From Piscinibacter defluvii (GTDB taxonomy: Bacteria > Pseudomonadota > Gammaproteobacteria > Burkholderiales > Burkholderiaceae_C): a stretch of 64,000 nt of DNA. Below the pieces are notes generated by a model. It saw only the letters and a list, made by a program, of their open reading frames with translations, was not told the origin of the DNA and made no database searches. Within the stretch, counting starts at the first letter, position 1, and every line of letters begins with the position of its first letter. Where the stretch lies: assembly GCF_004011805.1 (NCBI RefSeq), contig NZ_RCHJ01000014.1, positions 213,020 to 277,019 on the forward strand, written 5' to 3'. This document shows positions 9,906-19,186 of the stretch, piece after piece. The position numbers were made by a program, and so were the translations under genes.

Positions 9906-11516
9906 ATGTCGCGCCTGCTCCTCGTCCTGTGCCTGCTGCTCGCCGTGCCGGTGCTGGGTGTGCTCGGCTCCTGGCTGGGGCTGGACGCTGCCAGCCTGGC
10001 CGTGCTGCGCCACCAGGCCGAGACGGTGCTGCCGGGCTACGTGGCCCAGTCGCTGCTGCTGGCGCTGGTGGTGGCGCTCGGCGTGGCACTGGTCGGCGGG
10101 GCCTGCGCGGCGCTGGTCGTGCTGTTCGAGTTCCCCGGCCGGCGGGTGTTCGAATGGGCGCTGCTGCTGCCGCTGGCCATGCCCGCCTACGTGCTCGCGT
10201 ACGCCGCCACCGACTTCCTGCAGTACAGCGGGCCGCTGCAGACCACCTTGCGCGCGCTCACCGGCGCGCAGGGGGCGCTCTGGCCGGACGTGCGCAGCCT
10301 GTGGGGCGCGGCCGCGCTGTTCGTGCTGTGCCTGTACCCCTACGTCTACCTGCTGGTGCGCACCGCGCTGGGCGAACGCGCCGTGCCGTTGATGGAGGCG
10401 GCCCGGCTGCTCGGTGCCGGGCCGGGGCGGCGCGTGCGCGAGGTGGCGCTGCCCTTGGCGCGGCCGGCGCTGGCCGCTGGCGTCGCGCTCGCGTTGATGG
10501 AAACCCTGGCGGACTACGGTGTTGGTGCCTACTTCGGCTTGCAGACCTTCACCACGGGCATCTACAAGGCCTGGCTGGTGATGAACGACCGCGATGCGGC
10601 GGCCCAGCTCGCCTCGCTGCTGCTGCTGGTCGTGGCCGTGCTGCTGTGGCTGGAGCGGCGCGCGCAGCGTCGCCTGCGCTTCGCGGCCAGCCGCCGCGGC
10701 GCCGCGCATGGCGCCGAGGCGCGCCCGCTGCGGCTGAGTGGCGGTGCGGCCGCGCTCGCGGTGGGCGTGTGTGCGTTGCCGGTGCTGCTCGGCTTCGTGC
10801 TGCCGGTGGCGGTGCTGCTGCGCCTGCTCTGGCAGGAGGCCCTGCACGGCGAGATGGGGCTGCCGCTGGCGCGCTTCGCGCAATGGTGCTGGACCAGCTT
10901 CAAGCTGGCCGGCATCGCCGCGCTGCTGACCACCGCGGTGGCGCTGGCGCTCGGCTTCGCCCTGCGCCTGCGCGACAGCCCGGCGCTGCAGGTCGGTGCC
11001 CGGGTCGTGTCGCTCGGTTATGCGGTGCCGGGGGCGGTGATCGCGGTGGGCATCCTGCTGCCGGTGGGCTGGCTGCAGGCCCGCTGGCCGCAGGCCGGGG
11101 CGGCTGCGCTGGTCACCGGCACCCTGTTCGGCCTGATGTACGCCTACCTGGTGCGCTTCTCGGCGGTGGCGCTGCAGTCGGTCGAGGCAGGTTATGCACG
11201 CGTGCCGCCGGCCATCGACGAGACCGCCCGCATGCTCGGCGCCACGCGCCGGCGCCTGTTCGCCGAACTTCACGCGCCGCTGCTGAACCGCGCGGCGCTG
11301 GCGGCGGTGCTGCTGGTGTTCGTCGACGTGATGAAGGAACTGCCCGCCACCCTCGTGCTGCGCCCGTTCGACAGCGACACGCTGGCGGTGGTGGCCAACC
11401 AGCTGGCCCGCGACGAGCGCCTTGGCGAGGCGGCCCTGCCGTCGCTGGCGATCGTGCTGGTGGGTCTGCTGCCGGTGCTGCTGCTGTCGCGCTCGCTGCG
11501 CGCCGAGCCGGCCTGA
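9906..11516 (+). CDS. fbpB: Ferric iron ABC transporter permease (two fused permease halves)
   Basis: 536 residues with about 12 predicted membrane segments in two homologous halves, as in SfuB/FbpB. Each half contains an EAA loop that docks the ATPase: EAARLLGAG at about residues 164-172 and ETARMLGAT at about 439-447. The Shine-Dalgarno sequence is weak. No periplasmic Fe3+-binding protein (FbpA) is encoded next to it, so the binding protein must come from elsewhere. It is followed convergently by a small gene at 11531. Confidence 0.85.
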   Translation: MSRLLLVLCLLLAVPVLGVLGSWLGLDAASLAVLRHQAETVLPGYVAQSLLLALVVALGVALVGGACAALVVLFEFPGRRVFEWALLLPLAMPAYVLAYAATDFLQYSGPLQTTLRALTGAQGALWPDVRSLWGAAALFVLCLYPYVYLLVRTALGERAVPLMEAARLLGAGPGRRVREVALPLARPALAAGVALALMETLADYGVGAYFGLQTFTTGIYKAWLVMNDRDAAAQLASLLLLVVAVLLWLERRAQRRLRFAASRRGAAHGAEARPLRLSGGAAALAVGVCALPVLLGFVLPVAVLLRLLWQEALHGEMGLPLARFAQWCWTSFKLAGIAALLTTAVALALGFALRLRDSPALQVGARVVSLGYAVPGAVIAVGILLPVGWLQARWPQAGAAALVTGTLFGLMYAYLVRFSAVALQSVEAGYARVPPAIDETARMLGATRRRLFAELHAPLLNRAALAAVLLVFVDVMKELPATLVLRPFDSDTLAVVANQLARDERLGEAALPSLAIVLVGLLPVLLLSRSLRAEPA

Positions 11517-11530
11517 GGAGGCCCTGAGGC

Positions 11531-11806
11531 TCAGCCCTTCTTGGGCTCGTCCTTCTTGTCCGTCTTGAAGAACTCGTCGATCAGCTCGCCGGGCAGGGTT
11601 TCCATCGGGGTCTCGCTGACGCGCACGCCGCCGAGCAGTTCCAGCGAGGAGCCGAGCCAGCTGCGCTCGCGCACTTCCTCGCCTTCGGTCTTCGGCCGCT
11701 TGGGCCGGGCCGCGATCTTCGGATCGACGTACTCGCCCAGCGGCGCGTCGGCGGTGATGCGCCAGACGAGCCGCGGCGGCTCCTTGTCGTCCTTGCGCCG
11801 TGCCAT
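11531..11806 (-). CDS. Small conserved hypothetical protein
   Basis: 91 residues, strongly charged, with a Lys/Arg-rich N-terminus (MARRKDDKEPP) and a Lys/Asp tail. The start at 11806 was chosen over an upstream ATG because AGAGG sits at the right distance. The WRITADAPLGEYVDP stretch looks folded; the rest looks disordered. I do not recognise a family. It ends 14 bp from the stop of fbpB. Confidence 0.6.
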   Translation of the reverse strand: MARRKDDKEPPRLVWRITADAPLGEYVDPKIAARPKRPKTEGEEVRERSWLGSSLELLGGVRVSETPMETLPGELIDEFFKTDKKDEPKKG

Positions 11807-11890
11807 CCTGTACCTCTTTGTCACATCCGGGCGCATGATGACCCCGGCGCCCCCGGGCCGCAAGCCGTCCGATCAATACCTAGGGATACG

Positions 11891-12955
11891 TCAGATCAAG
11901 TCGGCGATCGCCTCGCCCATGCCCGTCGTGCTGGCCTGGCCACCCAGATCCGGCGTTCGCGGGCCCTCGGCCAGCACGCGCTCGATGGCGCGCAGGATCG
12001 CGTCGTGCGCCGCCCGTTCGCCCAGGAAATCGAGCATCAGCGCGCCCGACCAGATCATCGCCACCGGGTTGGCGATGTTGCGGCCGTAGATGTCGGGCGC
12101 CGAGCCGTGCACCGGCTCGAACAGGGACGGGAAGCGCCGCTCCGGGTTCAGGTTGGCCGAGGGCGCGATGCCGATCGTGCCGGTGCAGGCCGGGCCGAGG
12201 TCGGACAGGATGTCGCCGAACAGGTTGCTCGCCACCACCACGTCGAAGCGCTGCGGCTGCAGCACGAAGCGGGCGCTCAGGATGTCGATGTGCTGCTTGT
12301 CGACCGTCACCTCCGGGTAGCCGGCGTGCACGGCGTCGGCCCGGCCGTCCCACCAGGGCATGCTGATCGCGATGCCGTTGCTCTTGGTGGCCACGGTCAG
12401 GTGGCGGCGCGGGCGCTGGCGCGCCAGCTCGAAGGCGTAGGCCAGCACCCGGTCGGTGCCGTGGCGCGAGTAGACCGACTCCTGGATCACGATCTCGCGC
12501 TCGGTGCCGGCATACATCACGCCGCCGAGGTTGGTGTACTCGCCCTCGGTGTTCTCGCGCACCACCAGGAAGTCGATGTCGCCCGGCTTGCGCCCGGCCA
12601 GCGGGCAGGGCACGCCCTCGAACAGCCGCACCGGGCGCAGGTTGATGTACTGGTCGAACTCGCGCCGGAACTTCAGCAGCGAGCCCCACAGCGACACATG
12701 GTCCGGCACCGTGGCCGGCCAGCCGACCGCGCCGAAGTACAGCGCGTCGCGCCCGGCGAGCTGCTGCTTCCAGTCGTCGGGCATCATCTGCCCGGTGCGC
12801 TGGTGCCAGTCGCAGCTGGCCCACTCGATGGGCTGCAGGTCGAGCCCGAAGCCGAAGCGCCGCGCCGCAGCCTGCAGCACGCGCAGGCCCTCCGGCATCA
12901 CCTCCTTGCCGATGCCGTCGCCCGGGATCACGGCGATGCGGTGCGTGCGGCCCAT
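11891..12955 (-). CDS. Tartrate dehydrogenase/decarboxylase or D-malate dehydrogenase
   Basis: 354 residues, beta-decarboxylating dehydrogenase family (IDH/IPMDH/TTC). IAVIPGDGIGKEV is the family N-terminus; the substrate-site REN and Lys-containing YxN region (VVRENTEGEYTN) and the metal-binding Asp cluster in NLFGDILSDLG (Asp226, 230) are present. The motif FEPVHGSAPDI at about residue 283 is the NAD+-binding loop. Sequence and length resemble TTC (tartrate) and DmlA (D-malate); the two cannot be told apart reliably. It precedes two amidohydrolase genes on the same strand. Confidence 0.8.
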   Translation of the reverse strand: MGRTHRIAVIPGDGIGKEVMPEGLRVLQAAARRFGFGLDLQPIEWASCDWHQRTGQMMPDDWKQQLAGRDALYFGAVGWPATVPDHVSLWGSLLKFRREFDQYINLRPVRLFEGVPCPLAGRKPGDIDFLVVRENTEGEYTNLGGVMYAGTEREIVIQESVYSRHGTDRVLAYAFELARQRPRRHLTVATKSNGIAISMPWWDGRADAVHAGYPEVTVDKQHIDILSARFVLQPQRFDVVVASNLFGDILSDLGPACTGTIGIAPSANLNPERRFPSLFEPVHGSAPDIYGRNIANPVAMIWSGALMLDFLGERAAHDAILRAIERVLAEGPRTPDLGGQASTTGMGEAIADLI

Positions 12956-12989
12956 GGCGCTCTCCTGTGCAGAACCGGAACCGCGCAGG

Positions 12990-14312
12990 TTAGCGCGGCG
13001 CGGGTGGGCGGGCGTACTTCTCGGTCAGCCGCGTCTGACGGTTGCCCGTGTCGAGCTCGCGGCCGGCGATGAAGACCCGCTCGACGCGTGTGCCCGCCTC
13101 GAGCGGGTCGCCGTCGGTGACGATGAAGCTGGCCAGCAGGCCGGGGGCGAGCGCACCGAGCCGGTCGGCCACGCCGAGGATGCGCGCCGGGTAGAGCGTG
13201 ATCGCCCTGAGCGCCTCGTCGCGCGGCAGGCCGTGCGCCGCGGCGCTGGCGGCCTCGTAGGGCAGGTTGCGCTCGTTCGCCGCGCCGAACACGTCGCCAT
13301 TGCGCGCGATGCAGAACTCGACGCCGGCCGCGTGCAGCCGCGCGGCCAGGGCGTAGCGCGCGTCGATGTCCTCGTCGCGCCGTGTCGGCAGCTCCAGCAC
13401 GCCGCCGATCACCACCGGCACGCGGCGCTCGCGCAGCACGTCGGCGATGCGCCAGGCGTCCGCGCCGCCGACGATCACCAGCTTCAGCCCGAAGCGCTCG
13501 GCCAGCCCGAGCGCATGGCGGATCTGCGGCAGTTCGTCGGCCAGCACGAACACCGGGCGCTGCCCGGCGAGGTAGGGGCGCATCGACTCCCAGCGCTGGT
13601 CGGCCGGCAGCTCGGGTGCCGCGGCGCGTGCACGCAGGTAGTCCTGCGCGGCGCCGAAGGCCTCCTCGATGCGGCGCAGCCGCTCGGCGGCGAAGCGGGT
13701 GTACTCCTGCTGCAGCGGCTCGGGCACCGCCGCAAGGCGCTCGCGGCCCAGCCGCATGGTCGGCAGCACCACCTGCAGCGCCGCCTCCGGCTCGAGCGCG
13801 AGTTCCTCCCAGGTGCGCCCGGCGAGCTGGATGAGTGCCGCACGCCCGGCAATCGAGCCGCCCGGCGCCGTGCCCGGCAGCACCAGCGCGCTCAGCACGC
13901 CGTTGGCCCGTGCCACCGGCAGCAGCTCGCTGTCGGCATTGATGGCCACCACGGCGCGTGCATGCGGGTTCACCGGCCCCGCCTCGGCATGGTCGACCGT
14001 CGCGGCCACCGAGGCCACCTCGGTCAGGCCGAGCGCCGTGTTGGCGGCGATGAAGCCCGGGTAGACATGCTTGCCGGCCAGGTCGATCACCCGCGGCGCC
14101 GGGCCGCGCGTCGCGGGTAGCGGCGCGTCCGCAGCCAGCACGGCCGTGATGCGGCCGCGTTCGACCAGTAGCCGGCCGCCCGCCAGCACCGGCCCGGAAA
14201 CGGTGTGCAGCGTCGCGCCGGTCACGAGCAGCGGCGCCTCCTCGGCCGGGGTCTGGGCCGCCGCCAGGCGCGCGGCCAGCAGCGTGGCGAGAAACAACGC
14301 GGCGGCCCTCAT
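12990..14312 (-). CDS. Secreted amidohydrolase-family protein without HxH motif
   Basis: 440 residues with a signal peptide (MRAAALFLATLLAARLAAAQ). The composite beta-sandwich and the GKHVYPGFI junction to the TIM barrel are present, but the usual His-x-His after PGFID is replaced by AANTALG, a variant known in some imidazolonepropionase-like proteins. The final PARILGV and LAPGLLASFIVTDGDP motifs are intact. The ATG overlaps the stop of the bigger amidohydrolase gene. Because the metal ligands are not seen, catalysis is doubtful or uses a different set of residues. Confidence 0.72.
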   Translation of the reverse strand: MRAAALFLATLLAARLAAAQTPAEEAPLLVTGATLHTVSGPVLAGGRLLVERGRITAVLAADAPLPATRGPAPRVIDLAGKHVYPGFIAANTALGLTEVASVAATVDHAEAGPVNPHARAVVAINADSELLPVARANGVLSALVLPGTAPGGSIAGRAALIQLAGRTWEELALEPEAALQVVLPTMRLGRERLAAVPEPLQQEYTRFAAERLRRIEEAFGAAQDYLRARAAAPELPADQRWESMRPYLAGQRPVFVLADELPQIRHALGLAERFGLKLVIVGGADAWRIADVLRERRVPVVIGGVLELPTRRDEDIDARYALAARLHAAGVEFCIARNGDVFGAANERNLPYEAASAAAHGLPRDEALRAITLYPARILGVADRLGALAPGLLASFIVTDGDPLEAGTRVERVFIAGRELDTGNRQTRLTEKYARPPAPR

Positions 14313-17300
14313 GGCGCGTGCCCCGTGCATTCGTTCCACCCGCCCTGCTCGGCATAGGCCTCGCGCAGCATCGCCAGCTCGGCCCAGCCGCGACGCCAGG
14401 CCAGTGCGCCGAGGTGCTCGCCCGCGATGGCCGGTGCCGGCGCCGCAGCCGGCGGGGCCGCGGCACGCGCGCGCAGGGCCAGCGCGGCGAGGCGCGTGCG
14501 CTCGGCGGCGGCGCGTTCGCGCAGCCGGGCATCCTCGTCGCGGTCGAAGCGGCGCCGGCCGTCGACCCAGGTCTGCTCGACCCGGGCATAGGTCGACAGC
14601 GGCGGGCCATTCCAGATCACGAAGTCGGCGTCCTTGCCCGGTTCCAGCGAACCGACGCGCTGCTCGATGCGCAGCTGGCGCGCCGGGTTGATGGTCACCA
14701 GCGCGAGCGCCTCCTGCTCGGACAGGCCGTGGCGCAGCGACTTCGCGGCCTCGACGTTCAGGCGCCGCGCCAGCTCGTCGCTGTCGGAGTTCAGGCTGGT
14801 CAGCACGCCGGCGCGCGTCAGCAGCGCCGCGTTGGCCGGCACCGCGTCGAGCACCTCCATCTTGTAGGCCCACCAGTCGGAGAAGGTCGAGGCGCCGGCG
14901 CCGATCGAGGCGATCGCGTCGGCCACCTTGTAGCCCTCTAGCACATGCTGGAACGCGGCCACCGTGAAGCCTAGCTCGCGCGCCAGCCGCACGAACATCA
15001 GGATCTCGTCGGCGCGGTACGAGTGCACGTGCACCAGGCGCTTGCCCTCCAGCACCTCGACCAGCGCCTCCAGGCGCAGGTCGCGGCGCGGCTCGGGGCG
15101 CCCGCTGCCGGCGCGCCAGCTGCTGCGCGCCTGGCGGTAGTCGCGCGCCTGCGCGAAGGCGTCGCGCAGCACCTGCTCCACGCCCATGCGCGTGGCCGGG
15201 TAGCGCACGGCGCCGGGCGTGTTCCAGCCGCCCTTGACGTTCTCGCCGAGCGCGAACTTGATGGTCGGCGCCGCGCCCTCGAAACGCAGCGCGTCGGCGT
15301 CCTCGCCCCAGCGCAGCTTGAGCAGCTGGTTCTGGCCGCCGATGGTGTTGGCCGAGCCGTGCAGCACGTGCGAGACCGTCGTGCCGCCGGCCAGGATGCG
15401 GTAGATGCCGATGTCGGTCGGGTCGACGATGTCGCCCACGCGCACCTCGGCCGTCACCGAGTGGCTGGCCTCGTTGTAGCCGAGGTTCATCGCGATGTGC
15501 GAATGCGCGTCGATCAGCCCCGGCGTCACATGCTTGCCGCGCGCGTCGATCACCAGTGCGCCGGGGCCGGCGCGCAGGCTCGGCCCGACCGCGGCGATGC
15601 GGCCGTCGCGCACCAGCAGGTCGGCCTCGGCGAGGCGGCCGGCCGGCCCCTGCGTCCACAGCGTCGCGCCGCGCACCAGCAGCTCGGCCGGGCGCGCTGC
15701 CGGCAGCACGCCGTAGGCGCCGGCCGGGTAGCTGCCGTCCGGTGGCGCCACCGTCTCCGGCGCCGGTGCGGGCGCCGCCGGTGCGGGCGCGATGCGGCGC
15801 GCGCTCCAGGGCTGCAGCCGGCCGTCGCCGCCGTCGCGCGTGCCGACGAGCTGCTCGCCGCGCAGCTCGGCGATCACCGTCGCGCCCGCGTCGCCGCCGG
15901 CGCCGCAGGGCAGGCGCAGCACCCACTGACGGCCCTGGCGGCGCGGCGCGCAGGTCTGGCCGGGCGCGCCGCCCTGCAGCAGCGGCGCGGCGGCGCTGCC
16001 GGCGATCTCGAAGCCCTCGGCCGGCGCCTCGGCCTGCCAGCGCCCGCGCAGCTCGCCGCGTTCGAAGGCCTCGTTGGGCAGCGGCCGGCCGTCGACGAAC
16101 AGCAGCTCGGGCTCGGCCTGCGCGTCGGTGAACAGGTCGCCGCGTGCCACCACGACGTTGGCGATGCGCCCCGGCTGCAGGCTGCCGAGCCGCGCCGACT
16201 GGCCGATCAGCGCGGCCGGCTGCGTGGTCAGCGCGGCCAGTGCACGCTCCGGGCTCAGGCCGCGCCGCACCGCCTGGCGCAGGCGCGGCCAGAACTCGCG
16301 CGCCGGGTCCTTCAGCCCGGCCGCCGTCACCGCGAAGGGCACGCCGGCACGCTCGAGCAGGGCGAGGTTCGACGGCGCCTGCTCCCAGTGCTGCAGCGCC
16401 TGCAGCGGCACGTCGATCGCGGTGTCGGGGTCGGACACGTCGGGCGCCTCGGGAAAGGCCAGCGGCACGATCACCGGCAGCCCGCTCGCCTTCAGCCAGG
16501 CGGCGCGCCGGTACTCGTGGCCGGTGCCCTGCAGCACCATCTGCAGGCCGAACTCGGTGCGCAGGCGCGCCGCGCGCGCCAGGTCGAGTTCGTCGAGCGC
16601 GTGGTGGATCACCGGCTGGCGGCGCTCGAGCACGGCGGCCAGCGCCTGCAGCGAGTTGTCCGGCGGCACGCGCTCGCCGCCGCCGGCGGCTGTCGCGGCC
16701 ATCGCGGCCTGGTACCAGCGTGCATCGAGCAGGGTCTGGCGCGCCAGCGCCACCGCGCCCATCAGCGAGCGCGGGTAGTCGCCGCGCTCCGAGCGGTCCA
16801 GCTCGAAGGCGAGGTGCTGCGCCGCGCGGGCCGCGATCACCTGCGCCTTGGCGGCGCCGACCGCGTCCGGCTCGCCGGCTTCGCCGGTCGCCAGCAGCGC
16901 GCTCTGGCCGCGGAACACCCCCGTGCCCGGCACGGCCAGCACGGCGGTGAAGCCGAGCGCGCGCTGGGCGCGCAGGTCCTCGGGCTTGAACTCGAGCTGC
17001 TCGGCGATCGACTGCTCGGGCCGCACGAAGCGGTTGGCCGCGGCGATCGAGCGCCCGACCAGTGCGGCGGCGGCGGGCGGTCGGTCGCGCGGCGGCGGCA
17101 GTTCGGCGCCCAGGCCCCAGCGCGGCCGTGCCGGCATCTCGCGGCGCAGCGCGGCGGGCACGCCGACGCTGGTCGACAGGTCGATGAACCCCGCATACAC
17201 GGTGCGCCCGGGCAGCGCCCAGACGCGTGCGCCGGCGGGCACGGGCACGTCGGCGCCGGCGGCGGCCACCAGACCGTCCTTCAGCACCAGCGTGCCGCGC

Positions 17301-17488
17301 TCGACCACCTGGCCCGGCGCGATCACCAGGCGCACCTGGGTCAGCGCATGCCAGCGGGGCGTGCCGTCGTGCAGGCCGAGCGGCCGGTCGGCCACCGGCT
17401 GGGCGTGGCCGGCGAGCGGTGCGAGAGCGCACAGCACCAGCGCTGCGGCCAGCCCGGCCGAACGTCCCGCCTCGCGTCGAAAGCGCAT
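14309..17488 (-). CDS. Two-module secreted amidohydrolase
   Basis: 1059 residues with a signal peptide (residues 1-30) and two tandem amidohydrolase modules. The first, about 40-475, lacks HxH: AGFIDLSTSVG stands where PGFIDxHxH is expected. The second, from about 600 to 1000, has the intact PGLIDAHSH, a later His (VHVHSY, FQHVLEG) and Asp of NSDSDE, so it can bind metal. It is upstream of, and overlaps by 4 bp, the 440-residue single-module protein. The likely substrates are cyclic amides or dipeptides, based on family only. The start lies 22 bp from the boundary of the integrated element. Confidence 0.75.
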   Translation of the reverse strand: MRFRREAGRSAGLAAALVLCALAPLAGHAQPVADRPLGLHDGTPRWHALTQVRLVIAPGQVVERGTLVLKDGLVAAAGADVPVPAGARVWALPGRTVYAGFIDLSTSVGVPAALRREMPARPRWGLGAELPPPRDRPPAAAALVGRSIAAANRFVRPEQSIAEQLEFKPEDLRAQRALGFTAVLAVPGTGVFRGQSALLATGEAGEPDAVGAAKAQVIAARAAQHLAFELDRSERGDYPRSLMGAVALARQTLLDARWYQAAMAATAAGGGERVPPDNSLQALAAVLERRQPVIHHALDELDLARAARLRTEFGLQMVLQGTGHEYRRAAWLKASGLPVIVPLAFPEAPDVSDPDTAIDVPLQALQHWEQAPSNLALLERAGVPFAVTAAGLKDPAREFWPRLRQAVRRGLSPERALAALTTQPAALIGQSARLGSLQPGRIANVVVARGDLFTDAQAEPELLFVDGRPLPNEAFERGELRGRWQAEAPAEGFEIAGSAAAPLLQGGAPGQTCAPRRQGRQWVLRLPCGAGGDAGATVIAELRGEQLVGTRDGGDGRLQPWSARRIAPAPAAPAPAPETVAPPDGSYPAGAYGVLPAARPAELLVRGATLWTQGPAGRLAEADLLVRDGRIAAVGPSLRAGPGALVIDARGKHVTPGLIDAHSHIAMNLGYNEASHSVTAEVRVGDIVDPTDIGIYRILAGGTTVSHVLHGSANTIGGQNQLLKLRWGEDADALRFEGAAPTIKFALGENVKGGWNTPGAVRYPATRMGVEQVLRDAFAQARDYRQARSSWRAGSGRPEPRRDLRLEALVEVLEGKRLVHVHSYRADEILMFVRLARELGFTVAAFQHVLEGYKVADAIASIGAGASTFSDWWAYKMEVLDAVPANAALLTRAGVLTSLNSDSDELARRLNVEAAKSLRHGLSEQEALALVTINPARQLRIEQRVGSLEPGKDADFVIWNGPPLSTYARVEQTWVDGRRRFDRDEDARLRERAAAERTRLAALALRARAAAPPAAAPAPAIAGEHLGALAWRRGWAELAMLREAYAEQGGWNECTGHAP

Positions 17489-17509
17489 GTCTCCACCCCG
17501 ATCGTGTCG

Positions 17510-17533
17510 TGGCCCCCCCGACAGGAATCGAAC
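17510..17533. repeat. Distal attachment site (copy of tRNA-Arg 3' end)
   Basis: These 24 bp match 29240-29263 at 23 of 24 positions; the only mismatch is 17513 (C here, T at 29243), the tRNA discriminator position. From 17514 to 17533 the identity is complete for 20 bp. The repeat includes the encoded CCA end and the T-arm part of the tRNA gene. It is the hallmark of site-specific integration at a tRNA. Confidence 0.85.
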
Positions 17534-17714
17534 GTCGTCGGTGGCTGCCTATAAAGAATCTTCGGAACTGTTGCCTGTTGCTCGGCAGCTACCCCAAGTG
17601 TTACCCACAAGCGACAAGGGCCGTCTGCCCGTGACCCATTGCCCCCCACGTCGCCGGAGCCTGTAGGGCAAGCGGGGTCTGTAGCGGGAGCGGCTCGCCT
17701 CTGCGGCGAAAGGC

Positions 17715-18074
17715 CTATCGCAACATCTCGAAAAGCCAATCGAGCGGCGCCTTGTCGAGAAGGTGAAAGCCGAGTTTGATCGCAAACGAGGCAGCGACAA
17801 GCACCAGCCCCTGTCGTAGCCTCCGCCTGTCTACCGGGTCATACTCGTCAGCGCGTTCGTCGGCCCTGCGCAACTGCTCGCGCAGGAGTGCAATTTGCTG
17901 ATGCGAAGCTTGTCCCTCGTTCTCGGCTAGTTGCAGGCTCCGTCGGCTTGCTTCGAGCTCACGCCGGGTTTCAATCAATCGGCCCGTCGGAGCCAGCAAC
18001 ACCAGCGCGCCGACAGCGCCGACAATATCCGATAGAACTTCGAGCGCGTTCGCGATTAGCGATAGAGCGTCCAC
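17715..18074 (-). CDS. Small membrane-associated protein of the element
   Basis: 119 residues. The N-terminal helix (about residues 5-29) is hydrophobic, the middle (about 35-75) is a charged coiled coil (ETRRELEASRRSL), and a second hydrophobic segment lies at about 88-107. I do not recognise it. It is the gene nearest the distal attachment site, the usual place for accessory genes. Confidence 0.55.
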   Translation of the reverse strand: MDALSLIANALEVLSDIVGAVGALVLLAPTGRLIETRRELEASRRSLQLAENEGQASHQQIALLREQLRRADERADEYDPVDRRRLRQGLVLVAASFAIKLGFHLLDKAPLDWLFEMLR

Positions 18075-18096
18075 GGGTTTGCCCGCAGACGAGGCG

Positions 18097-18426
18097 CTAC
18101 TCGTAAGTGACGGTGAGACTCAGGGGTTTGCCGGGGACTTCAAGAGTCACACCACTGATGCCCTTCCACGCGGGGATCTCTCGAACTTCCAGCCCGTTCT
18201 CACGGGCAAGCGCAATCAGGATGGCGCTCTGGGTTTCTCCACCAACCAGTGGAACGTGTCGCGGCGGCAGTGTCGCGGTGAACATATTCCCCGGCTCTTG
18301 CGCATCGTTGAGGAGTTGCTGAAGGGCCTCATAGACACCGCTATTTTCGATGATGAAGCTCATCATCGGATTGCGCCGATCAGGCGGGTAGAGCTTGTCA
18401 AATTGTTCGCGCGAGATCGGATCCAT
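18097..18426 (-). CDS. Hypothetical protein of the element
   Basis: 109 residues from an ATG with GGAG at proper spacing (revcomp of 18432-18437). The sequence has the look of a small globular protein (MDPISREQFDKLYP start, VTLEVPGKPLSLTVTYE end). No family recognised. An upstream start in the same frame is open but has no ribosome-binding site. Confidence 0.55.
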   Translation of the reverse strand: MDPISREQFDKLYPPDRRNPMMSFIIENSGVYEALQQLLNDAQEPGNMFTATLPPRHVPLVGGETQSAILIALARENGLEVREIPAWKGISGVTLEVPGKPLSLTVTYE

Positions 18427-18445
18427 CACAACACTCCATCGAGAG

Positions 18446-19119
18446 TTAGGGCAGCCGTCTGCCAGCACGGGCCTGCGGGTAGTCCCCATGCCACCAAGGG
18501 CTTGCGGAAACGTCGCAAGCGAGCACGTCTTGACACTTGTGGGCGCCGTCGTCATAGACCGCCGCAATCGCGACGCCCTTTGTGACTCTCCCGAATACGG
18601 GCAATGACCTCACTACAGATTCCACAATGTGAAGATTCGCGCTAGGCTGCCCTGGCCCCTTCGAGTAGGTTGCCGTGAGCGGATAACTCGTTGACTTACT
18701 TCTCCAGCAAGCGCGTAGCGCGTTGATCCATGCAGCCGTAGCGACCGCACATTGTGTGGCGCTGCCATTGACCGCAATGTCGTCATATTCGCGGGCCGCT
18801 TCAGGATGGATCGAGTTCGGTTGGCACATTACTGCCGCACTGTCGATGGGTCGCGCGCAGTATGACGGGTCCAACGCGCCATTGCCGTCGATGTACTAGG
18901 GGTTTCCAGCAAGTCTTCGCTCAATCAAGGGATGATTGCACCAGACTGGTGCATCCTGCGTCGTTGACCCTTGTGTGAGCAAGCCCCACGCCAAGCGAAG
19001 GGCGATGTTCCGGAAGCACCGCCGAGATCTTCGCCCGTGAACCCGGCTAGTTCGCCAACAGGCGCCCACGACGACATCGAGCGGCTACCGCCGCTGTCGC
19101 CGTGCTGAATACCCCACAT
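18446..19119 (-). pseudogene. Probable decayed gene (frameshift and in-frame stop)
   Basis: An open frame at 18446-18874 (142 codons) continues upstream past a TAG at 18896-18898 with protein-like composition on both sides (IERRLAGNP before, YIDGNGALDPSYC after). Further upstream, near 19010-19020, the sensible reading moves to the frame opened at 19119 (GELAGFTGEDLGG). Two disruptions suggest a broken gene. Alternatively, the 18446-18829 part is translated alone from the ATG at 18829. No family is recognised; the Cys-rich sequence and the SPWWHGDYP end are not typical of enzymes I know. Confidence 0.35.
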
Positions 19120-19186
19120 AGACCGCGATCGGCTCCCTCTACGCTGGGTTCCGAGCGGGTCGTCCGCTCACATCCCCTCCAACACC

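Noticed and set aside
15023..17554. 843-codon plus-strand ORF across the large amidohydrolase
   Set aside because: Antisense shadow; the amidohydrolase frame has a signal peptide and conserved motifs, this one has none.
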